A stretch of 64,000 nucleotides of DNA from contig CM043960.1 of the NCBI GenBank assembly GCA_014529385.2, positions 70,931,410 through 70,995,409 of the forward strand, written 5' to 3'. The notes beneath the pieces are model-generated. The model searched no databases. It was not told where the DNA came from and saw only the letters and a list, made by a program, of their open reading frames with translations. The translations under genes and the position numbers were made by a program. Below, in pieces: positions 32,601 to 43,787 of this stretch (positions are counted from its first letter, which is position 1; every line of letters begins with the position of its first letter). Source of the stretch: Adiantum capillus-veneris (Eukaryota > Streptophyta > Polypodiopsida > Polypodiales > Pteridaceae).

Positions 32601-35600
32601 GGAAGCAACGCCCCATCGGAGACGCTGCTGCTCCTCTCTCGCTGCAGCCACACGAGCCGAAGACTCCTGAAGAAAGAGTCTACTAAGCTGAGCAAGTCCT
32701 GAGGCCACTCTATAAGCAGGAGAATCTTGCATATCTAAGCTCTCTGTCCACCACTCGCTCTCTGAGCGCAGAGTCCAGCAAGACCCTCTCACGGATGTGT
32801 AGCATCGTCCTCCCCCTCCTCTGCCTATTTGTCACTGTGAGGATCACTGGTGCATGGTCCGAAAAGGAAGTCCCAACCAGAATGCAAACTGTCCCTCCCA
32901 AGTCACAGAAGTGGTCACTAGTGTAGAGACGATCTATCCGAGATAGATTCACTACTCCTGCTCTGCGGTCCAAACGAGAGAAGGCCAGCGCTATCTGGGG
33001 GCCTCTCAAAGCTAGAATGCTGCCACACATCTCAAACCCGCAGTCATACAAAACCTCTCCCAAGCTGCCAGCTCAACTCCATGCACAGTAGTATCGCACC
33101 TCCAATCCATTCAAAGAGGTCCTCCAACGTGTTGAAGTCACCCCCAATATTGAAGTAATCCGAGCATCCTCGAGATAGGCGTGTGAAACCGGCCCGAGGG
33201 GCGGTAGATTTTGGCTTTCACCCGAAATTCTTTACTTTAGACTTTACGACACAAAGGAACTTCACGAATAAGCCTATGGAATTCAACACTTCAAGACAAA
33301 CCACATCCTGGCAGCTAGAGCGCTACCAAGCAGACAACGACACCCTGTTGGCCCCAAAGACTGGCGCCCCTTTCGGTATTTCTTTATTCTTATTATACTT
33401 GAGAAAAACCTGTAAACTTCCACAAGATGTTCCACTTTTATCGGGCTGAAATTCCTCTACTCCAACCCAATTTCGGCAACATAACCACAATAGAAGTCTC
33501 CACGGACAAAACCCCAAGCAAACATTGACTTTCCACGCACTTTTGCAAAACCTGGTGAAAGCGCTGCCAAGAGATCTCCTAGTAGCCGAGGAAGGCCCTG
33601 TCCCCTGGGACGGCTGCGGGGATGGAGCGGGAGGAGATGTGGGAGTAGGGGGGCTCGAGGGAAAAGGGGGAGGGGGGGGCGAGGGGGAGCGGCAGAGGGA
33701 GGGGGGTGAGAAGGAGAGGCAGAGGGAGAGGGTGGAAGGGGAGGGGCGGAAGAGGGGAACTTGAGGGGAGGAGGGGTTGTCGAGGGTGAGGCTGAGGTGG
33801 TGTTGAAGAGGATCAAATCAGTTTCCTGTGGGAACCCACTGCTGCTGGGCAGGAGCCTGTGGACTACTCTGAGTGCCAGGCTGGCGCGGTGGTCCCTGCC
33901 GACGTCGACCACGAACTTGTTGCCAACCCTCCTCCGCTTGAGTCCTAGGCTCAGAGGGTGGCTCCGCCTGTGTACTCTGTGACTCCATCTGCTGCTGCTG
34001 GCCAGCCCATGAGGGCTGGGGCTGGGCCTGTGGTGTAGGTCGGGGTCTCCTCCAAGGACAGGCCTTTGCAAGATGGCCCATCTATCAACAAATGAAACAC
34101 TGATTTGGGAGGCCCGAATACTCGACGCTCTGTCGGAACCAACCCTCACTCACCCGAGGAAGTAGGATGACCTTCGAGAGAGTATGGGTGTCCCTAACCA
34201 GAACACGTACTGAGGGGATGCCAGCCACCTTGGCAGCTACAGAGGCTGCCGTGCGAGATGTCTCCAGGACAGTTCCAATCTCTGAGCCTATCCTAGACAA
34301 AAGTGGTAGGTACTCCCTCCTCAAACCAGGAAAGTAGAATGAGATGGGAAGGTCTGCCTCCTCTACCTGAACATCTATAGCTGGATCAAAACCATGCCTC
34401 CACTGTCGAAAGTGGGCTCGAACTGCTCGGATTGCCAAGGGGCTCATCGCGATGACCTTGGATGCCATCCCCGAAGTCTCGAACTCTATCTGATAATAGC
34501 CGCGTCCAAGGAACTGAATGTCCAAGACCTTGCCCACCTCTGCGAGAAGGTGGACCTCGAGAAGACCACGCAGCTCTCCTCTGATGGGTCTGGTGCCGAG
34601 AATCTTGCAGATGACGGAAGTCGCTTGAAGGCGTTCCACCTCTGCGGCTAGGCTCACTTGCTCTGTCGGTGAGAGAGCAAGTCGTACGGTGGGCTCGACG
34701 GGGTCGGGCGAGGGGACTTCATTGGAGTCCCTCTGTGGTGGAGCTTGAGCCTCCATCTGTGTCTGCTGTTGTGAAGAAAGGGCAAAGAGGCGTCGGCGAA
34801 TGAAGACTTCCTGCTGGACCGAGCACGTCGCAAGCACTGTCAAGACCAGTCAAGCAGGAACGAAGTGGACGAGGAGGACCAAGGGTAATGTGCAGGCGGG
34901 TGGGGCTGCGGGCAAGCAGGCGAGCAGGGCAACGGGTAGGTGGGGCAGCGGCAGGGTAGGCGGGTGGGCAGCGGGCAGGGCAGCGACAGCGGGTAGGAAG
35001 CAGGGAGGCGGGGTGAACAGGTGGGGAGGAGGGAAACAGAAGCAGCGAGCGTTCCCCACCACAATATTTTTCTTTTCCCAAGAAAAAGATCCTTCCATTA
35101 GTTAAAGAACTACCCAATAGGCTACAATCCGCCCCTGCTAGAGAGGGCTACATCAACATGTGGGGAGACTCTCCCAATGTAAAAACAAAATAGTACAAGG
35201 ATGGCTAGATCAGGAAATGGGAGGTGGAAAAAGCCACACAAGTGGACGGTACTGCCATCTAGGCGTGCCATGAACCATGGTAAAGAAAGGTCCTGGATGC
35301 AACAATCACAAGAAGGCCTCGCGGCGATCCCGCATGCAGTCAGAGCTGCCTTGGAGTCTCTCAAACTAGCCCCTAAGTGTATGGACCAGCTCTAGCCAAT
35401 GCTGGGTCCTTGAGCTTTGGTCCATGCTCGTGACTCGAATCGCCAGTGGAAGAGGTCCAGACTCAAAGATGCGAAAACCGCGGGCTCGCCAGATGAATCA
35501 CAGTGTCAGGCTATAGATTGAGCTCCCAACAAAACTCTCTATCACTGCTCCACTCCCGAGGAAAAGCTTTGTAGCGGGCTGGATTGTAGGCCTGCCCCCC

Positions 35601-38600
35601 TAGATTACTATCATCCTGTTGACTGAAGCCATCTCAAAGAGAAGGGGTGGGCTTGTGAGTGAAGACCAGGCTGCAATACCCCAAGTGTACTGACTGGCTG
35701 CAGCAAGCGCAGGCATCAGCAGCCGAAGAATCTGATGCCATACCTGCTGAGCCATGGGGCAGTCCCATAGACAGTGACGTTGGGTCTCAAGTGGGTGGTC
35801 ACAAGCTGCACATGTTGATGAGAAGCCAATGTGCACCACCCAACTGCCCTGTGCTGCCCCACCTTCCCCATGCTATCAGGCATCTCTATGTGCAGAATGT
35901 GGTTGTAAGCACTACAAAGGTCAAGACCAAGCCCTCCCAATACTCCAAGAAGAAACTTGGAGTCAAACCATCCTCCCCTGGACAGCTACCTCTAGGAAAG
36001 GACTTCAGGGCCTACTGTAGCTCCCCGGACTGGAGCAGGCGCTCAAGCCTATGGCGCATCTCCTCAATGACTAAGCAAGATATCTGTGCCCACACCTGCT
36101 CTTTGCATACATCCTGACGCTCTATTGTGGCTCGGCTGTAAGTAGCTCACAATAGAAGTCGGTAGCAACTGTGCGCATATCCTCGGGCTCTGTAGCAACT
36201 GACCCATCGAGCCTCCCCAGCACTCTCAACGAACTCACCAGTAACTCTGTCACCCACCTGAGTCCACTGTGATGCCTGACAATGGAAGGCAAACTCGTGG
36301 CATCACTCCTCGATGGTGATTAGCTTCTGCCGCCCTTGCTGCATCTTCTCCTCCATCCAAGGACTACCTAGGTGGCACTCCTACATCCGTTGTAGGGAGG
36401 CAATGCCCTGTATGAGGTATGAGGCACCTTTCCTCCCTCAGTGGTCGCAGCCAAAGGAGCTGCAAATGTCTGGAGGAAAAATCGGCTAAGCTCCCCAAGG
36501 CCAACAGCTCCCCTGAGTGTCCAAACTCTCAATCCATAGTGCCACAACCTGCTTCATGAGCTCAGTATCCAACATCGTCTTTGGGATGCATAGCATAGCG
36601 ATGCCACTTCTCTATCTATCCGACACAATAAGAATCACTCGCGCACGATCGGAAAAAGTAGTCCCTGCCAATATGCATAATGAGCTGCCCATGTCACAAA
36701 TGTGGTCACTCAAATAGAAATGATCTATCCTAAATAGATTCACGCCCCCTACTCTGCGGTCAGACCTAGAGAAAGAGAGGCTATTTGAGTGTCGTATAAA
36801 GCCGACATGCTACCACACATTCAAGATCCTCAATCATACGTAGGCACTCCCGACATAGTCACATGGGGACGGGGACGGGTCTCGGGGTCGTGATGGGTCC
36901 CGGGGACGAGGACGTGGCAAAGCAAGGGACGCGTGTTAAAAAAAACTTGTTTTATACTAGACAACACTAAGAGCACAAGATTGCAAAGAAAAAGTGGGTT
37001 TTGCACTCATAAATACCAAAATATGACATGCGGTAAGAACGCGGCGAGCATGCGCCGCACATGTTGACGTGATGATCAATCATCATACTTAGAGGGAAGA
37101 AATTAATGATGTACAAGTGAAGAATGGATTAGTAGAGTCTAGTGGGCAACATTGACATATAGCTCAAGACTCTGAAAGCCCTAGAAAAAAGGTGTGGGCT
37201 CCCCTGCTCGCATCCCTCTTGCATGTGTCACCAGGGACCCGCGTCCCAAGACGCGTCCCCTCTGGGTCCTATGTGAGGGACCCCTCTGCATCGCATCCCA
37301 TGTGAGGAACCCCTGTGCGTCGCGTCCCCCGTTCCGTCCCTACCAAAAAGGGCCACGTCCCCGGGTCCCCTGTTTCTAAAGCTCCCGAGCAGCCAACTCA
37401 GCCCGTGAATAGTAGCATGGTCAAAGGATGTGGCTCGGAGAATTGCACGGGTACCCATGCCCACGCTATCCATAGTGCAATTCTCCGAGCCACATCCTTT
37501 GCTAAGACCTAAGCTCTGCTAGCTCTCGTCCTAGTCTAGTCCTTCCTCGTCCCTAGTCTAGTCCTTCCTCGTCCTGGTCCAGGCAGACGGTCTAGTCACT
37601 TGCCTGGTCTAGTAGAGTCTTCATCTGTGTTCAGCCATAAAGGTCTTCTTGCCCAAAGCTTGGTTGGGTTTGTGGGCACTGCATGACACATACAAGGGGT
37701 TCATTAGAGCGTCAAAGCGCACTATTGATTCCTCTGAAGCTACAACAGAAGACGTCAATCCTTGGTACCTAGTCGAAGTCCACAAACCTCATCACCCATA
37801 CCTCCACATACGGCTCCATCGGGTTCTACATCTTCTAGGTCATCTTCCCCGGTAAAGCTCTCTCCCATTTTGTTACAAAAAACTATTTCGTAACGGGCTT
37901 CTGAGCAAGAGTCCATGGAGCCGTTGACCGGTGTTTTGGCCGAGGTAAACATCAAGTTTCCTACTTTCAAGGGACTCTCTTCAAAAGATGCAGACGACCA
38001 TGCAAGGAGGTTTGTATCTCTCTGTAGAGATCGTGGTCTTAATAGAGAAGATGCTTATTTGGTACTCTTTCCATCTACCTTGGATGGCTTAGCAGATAAA
38101 TGGTACAGTCAGTTTGCAGAGAACCATATTGCAACTTTGGCAGCTTTAAGACAACAGTTTTGTGCAGCATTCAGGCAGGTGACTACCAAGAAAAGGTTTT
38201 GTATGAGTTGGTCAACATGGTGCTCCAGCCAGAGGAGACTTTTGCAGAACTCATGACTAATACCAAGTTTCTGGTCCCAAGCTTCCTCAGCAACCAGGGG
38301 AATTTATGGTTAAGAAGTGGGTGGAGAAGGCTCTTCCCAAAACTTCCCAGCAAAAACTCCGAGAGAGTCTCCGACTCGACGCCACTCTTGAGGAGTTTGT
38401 CACGGCTACTACTAGGATAGAGGGAGCTAGGAAGCTGTTCAACAACTCCCCTCAGGTAGAGACCCCCTTAGTGTTTTCGGAAAGTCCTTCTGATCTGTTA
38501 ACTTCTTTACATAGGGAACTGAAAGCCCTAAAGTTACAACGAGCTCTTCAAGAGGAGAAATCAATCTTTCTCAGACTCGAGAAGCCCCCACATCACGACG

Positions 38601-41600
38601 CTTTGGATCAAATCAACAGAGAGCTAGCAGAGCTTAGGTCTTAGCAGGAGACTAAGGCTATCGTATGGTGCAGCTCGTGTCGCTCTCCAGGACACCCTCC
38701 ACAGGACCGTCCCCTTCGTGCTTAGTGCCATTTTTGCGAAAAATATGGTCATGAAGACAAGGATTGCTACTATATCAAGGGATTGCGGCAAATACAACAA
38801 AGTCTAGGTCCTTCTCTCCAACAAGGGCTAGCACCAACATCCAACATGCTTTCACCCTATGGCCATCAAAACCCGATGCCACCTCTGTTGACAACACGTC
38901 CTATGCAAGGTATGCACAACAACTTCGCATCCCCCAGCTTTATCATGCTAATGCTCCTTCAGTTCCCCAAAGCTTCTACACATCAGCATCCGTCCCCATG
39001 CAGCAAGGGCCCAGACCACCTCGCCCCTCCAATAGGACAATTTTGTGCTATAGGTGCGGGGAGTATGGACATTATCAGAGCAAATGTTCGTTGCCAGAAG
39101 GGTCCCCTCCTTGCCCTGAAGCTAAGGATCACTATAGTAAGGACTGCCCAAAACAACGGCATCTATATCTACAAGCACAAGCCAGAACTAGCAGGAGTTT
39201 ACATTCCCAAAGATTAACCTCATTGCAGTAAGCACCATTCCACATGACCCGCCTTCCACTCTTGTAGTTGCCTCTCAAGATGGGTTGAAGCAGGTGGAAG
39301 AGCCGACTAGTGTGCTCACACGGGCACAGAGAGCTGCTCTTGGTCACAGCCTCCCTGGCGGTCCAACTTTTCTGTCTCCAGTCACACAAATGAATCAAAC
39401 TCCCCTAGTAGCTGACAGACCAGCAGGTAGTGCCAAGAGCCAACCTACCTCTCTTCTATCAGATATTGATGGTGCTTTCATGGAAGCTGTAGAGGACTTG
39501 CAGAAGCTTAAGATACCAGAGCAAGCAGTGATCAAAAGAGAGAAGCCTACAACAGAGACTATCTTGAAAAACATCTTTCAGCAAGTGTCATTGTACGACA
39601 TGCTTTGACTTGATGCAAATTTTCGAAGTGACACCCTTTCTATCATCCAGTGTCTGTATGCTGGTGCATGGCCTAGTGGGTCTCACTATGTGTATTCTTG
39701 GACATCAATTCTCAGGCGTCATAGTGGCTTTAGGTCTGCAGAGTTTATTATGCATAATAAACTCTGCGATCAATTTTCGATTGATCCCAGAGTTTATTAT
39801 GTTGGCTTTAGGGGGCTAGCTTGAAACAATGTTGATTTCAAGCTAACCCCCTTACTTGATTATGATATTTATCTACTGGATTGCCATCTCCCCTCACTCA
39901 CTGTAACAGGGAACGGGGGGAACACAGCCCAAACGTTCCGGAACGGCGTTCTGGACGAGTCCCGTTCTCGAAACGGAGATGGGAACGGAACGCCGCTCCA
40001 GAACGGGGTGTAACCGGAACGGTGTTCTGGAATGGGCGGAACATGAGGCGGAACGAGCAAAAGTAGGCATTTGGGGGACAAAAGTGGGCTTTTGGGGCTG
40101 TTCGGGGAACATATTTGGTGCAGTTTGAGAGCAGGTTAGGGGGCAGTTTTAGTGTTGTTTAGGAGTTTTTTTGGGACTAAGCTGAATGGAGGTAATTCAA
40201 TCCTTACTTTAGGTGGACCGTTCCAACCCCATTCCCATTCCGACCCCCCTCTCCTCCTCCCCATTCCCGTTCCGGACCCTCCCGTTCCCATTCCGGGTAA
40301 CTATGCGGGCCTCACTACCCCTCCCTCCCTCCTCGCCCTTACTCACACCCTCTCGCCCCATCTACCCCCTATCTCCTCGACCCTACCCTCCCCCTCACAC
40401 TCACTCGCCCCTACACTCTTTCCCTCGCCTCCCCCTACCTACCCCTTGTCCACCCAACCCACCCCCTACCTACCCCTGGTCCCCCCCCCCCCTAAGCACC
40501 CCTCGCCCCTACCCACCCCCTATCTAGGCCTCGCCCCCCTACTTACCCCTCGTCCCCCCCCCCACCCACCGCTCGCCCCCTACCCAGCCCCTACCTAGAC
40601 CTCGTCCCCCCTACCCACCCTCGCCAACCCTCTCAGCCTCAGCCTGATCACCCTCCACCCGCTGATCCGCCCCTTAGCAAGCTGCATAACGGTCCCTCCT
40701 ATTCCTCAATCTGATTTCCCTGCACTTCAGAAGACTTTTGGATTAGATTGCTAAAGAGCCTTTTGGATGTTTCCTTGTGGCTTTCAAGCATTCACCTGGT
40801 TGCCATCTGTTGCTGTTAATGCTTTTCGTTCTACCATCATGATGGAGCTTAACCTTATTTGCGGTGTTACTCGAGCTTCTGGTCATCCCTGTTTTCGAGA
40901 AGAGTGCTATTGCAGAAGGTGTTGCAAGGTTCATCTGCAAGCATGGACCATGTCATTTTCCTCTCACTATGGTTATGGAGGATAAAGATGCGCTGGATCC
41001 AAACCGAGCATATCTCTTTGCTATGAAGCCTCATTCTGTTTTGCCAATTAGGATTCTTGGACTATGCAATCATATTGGGTTCCTGCCTATTCAAAGGCTT
41101 AAGGCGTTTGCAAGCAGTGCAGTGTTTTTAACTCCACTTTTGAAGCATGTAAGGTCATGGTTGGGCCTAGCACCTGCTTCAAGAAAGACGTACAGACGCG
41201 GTACCTAGTGGTCAATATTTCCTTTCACCGAGACAGTGAGTGGTCTTGTGGCGGGCAACCTGTAGCAGGCTACAGTGTCACTTTCACACGACACATAGTT
41301 AGTACAGTTGGTCTGGTCTGGTTCACACTGGGAACGCTCTCTGGGCTGGCAGTGATACGTGGCAGGGATACGGACGGTGGTCTAGTGGACATCGTGGCTA
41401 GGTCACCACCCTCAGTTTGGAGATAGACTTAGATGGCTGACATTTATGAGCCGTTGGTGGCTCTTTACGGTGGGACACATGAGTAGTAGCTGTTGGGTCA
41501 TGTTTATCATCTTCTTTATATATGGTCGTGCATCGTCCTCTAGTGTAGTGAGTCTATGCACGCAGCACGTCTGAACCATCCCTACACATCTGAGCCTAGA

Positions 41601-43755
41601 CACCCCCATTGTACCCGTGAGTTCTAGGCTGGAGCTGAGTGTGCTGCCACACCAGAGTCTGTGTCACAAGTGTGTGGCAACTGTACTTGTTGATTTCTTT
41701 TTGGGGCAATTTTATTTGACTTGTTTTAAAGCACCCCTTTGGAAATGCCAATGCCCGAGTTGCATGGTGTGAGGCGGACAGTGAGAGTCTAGGCCGGACG
41801 GCCAGTGAGCACTGAAGTTGGTCAAATGGACTAAGGTTAGCCACAGTGGGGCTACGAGTGTAAATCACCTGATAGCTGGCCGGCATTGCATTTTTCGATG
41901 TGGTTCCAGTGGTGATTGATGGTTAGATGACCAGTGTGAGTGCCATGGAAACGTCTCCTAAAATTTAGGGAATTGCTATTTTGGACCTAAAACTATGTTC
42001 GCGTCATTACCTCCGGTATGACAAGGGGAACATTTTACAACTCTGCCGCGAAGTCACCTGGGCAACCAGTCGGGAGATTTTTAAGCGGAAACCCCGAAAC
42101 GGGAAATGGCTTGTAAATGCGCCAAGTGGCACATTTATGTGCACTTTCCTCATGCAAGAAGAAGTGGCGCTGAATTTATAGTTGGGAGGCTCGTTTCCTG
42201 TCACAGGGTAAGAGCTATGGAGTGCTTTGTTTCCCTCTTATGTACCCTCAAGTGGGCTTCTCATTTGACTAATGTACAGCTGTGGGGACTTATGCTTGTG
42301 TGGCGAGGCAAGATCCTCTCTGAAGAGGAACGGGTGTAGCTAACTGCTACACCAAAGCAAGCACCGGTGAGGGTGACAACCTCACCAAACAGGTGCGAAT
42401 TCTGCACTGCGTACACGCTGAATTTGGACTGTTTTGCAGCCGTCATGATGCCGGGAGCATTGGGAATAGTGCCCCACTGTTAGACGACAGTTCGGGGGCT
42501 GTTTAGGGCTGAAAACAGCGAGAAAACCAGTAAATACAGCGTGCTGTAATTACTGTTTTTGCTGAGGAAATAGGGGGTCTATGCTATTGGAAACGAGTCA
42601 AAGCTTGGGAAACTGTCCAAGGCAAGTTTTGGGGCTGTTGTGCTGCCGAAATTTTGCCTGCACAAGTGATATCTAGTCGTAGCTTGGAACACTGTCCAGG
42701 GCAAGCTTTAGGGCTGTTATGCTGCCAAAATTTTGCCTGTACAAGTGCCATCTTGCTGGATACACATAAAGGTCTCAAGCACTCTGGTTTTTGTAGTCTA
42801 TTCCTCCTTCCTGAAAAATAAAAAAGAAATACCAAAAGGGACGCCAACCTTTGGGGCCTACAGGTGTCACTGTCTGCTTGGGAGCATTTTAGCTTCCTGG
42901 CCGTGCTTTGGTTTTGAAGTGTAACCATCGGGCGAAAGCTAAAGTCTACCACTCCTGGCACCGCACTGTACATAAGAGGGAAAGAAAGCACTCCATAGCT
43001 CTTAACCTGTGATAGGAAACTTGCAAATGAGCCTCCGAACTATAAATTCAGCGCCACTTCTTCTTGCATGAGGAAAAGTGCACAGAAATGTTCCACTTGG
43101 CGCGTTTACAAGCCATTTCCCGTTTCGGGGTTGCCGCCTAAAAATCTCCCGACTAGTTGCCCAGGTGACTTCGCGGTAAAGTTGTAAAATGTTCCCCTTG
43201 TCATACCGGAGGTAATGACGCAAACACATTTTCAAGTTCAAAATAGCAATTCCCTAAATTTTAGGAGATGCTTCCATGGCACTCACACTGGTCATCTGAC
43301 CATCAATCACCACTGGAACCACATCGAAAAATGCAATGTCGGCCAGCTATCAAGTGATTTACACTCGTAGCCCCACTGTGGCTAACCTTAGTCCATTTGC
43401 CCAACTTCAATGCTCATTGGCCGTCCGGCCTAGACTCTCACTGTCTGCCTCACACCATGCAACTCGGGCATTGGCATTTCCAGAGGCTCAAATAAAATTG
43501 CCCCAAAAAGAAATCAACAAGTAAAGTTGCCACAGACTCGTGACAGTCTGTATCGGTTCTTTGAGATAGTCGAGTCCATATGTTCTCGTTTGCTATAGCC
43601 TATAGTGTCTCTGTGTTGATTAGCTATTATCTATTGTTTCTTGTGTTTTCATTCTGTTTTGAGTGAGACGTCACGCACATTGCACTGGGGAGCACCCACT
43701 GTAGAGAGCACGACCCACTATCCGCGCTACAGTGGCGCGCAAGGTGGGACTGGGA

Positions 43756-43787
<32 letters not shown>

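Larger units (their letters stand above)
28463..35060 (-). mobile_element. Minus-strand LINE with nested insertions
   Basis: A plant LINE in the SKI2 intron, in the gene's own orientation. From 5' to 3' on the minus strand: GC-rich 5' region (~35060-34840), ORF1 (~34790-33530), endonuclease C-terminal half (33180-32720), RT (32290-31060), connector, and zinc-binding C-terminal domain (29205-28710). The 3' end at about 28463 has the terminal motif AATATTGTGG, shared with the second LINE at 35062. Two LTR-like insertions interrupt it (30331-30955 and 33182-33530). The ORF1 C-terminus and the endonuclease N-terminus are missing. Stops and frameshifts are frequent, so it is dead. Confidence 0.88.

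Noticed and set aside
33457-34149. Long proline/serine-rich minus-strand frame
   Set aside because: It overlaps the real LINE ORF1 frame, which carries the recognisable domain. The proline-rich reading is a frame shadow of GC-rich DNA, apart from the short tail.
40152-40598. 148-residue proline-rich frame
   Set aside because: It arises from a pyrimidine-rich low-complexity tract; no domain or conservation is visible.
41981-42181. Small open frame conserved in three copies of repeat R (also 43002-43241 minus and 52346-52624 plus)
   Set aside because: The differences between copies are mostly amino-acid-changing, there is no shared start context, and the block contains TATA-like elements. It is better explained as conserved non-coding LTR-like sequence.
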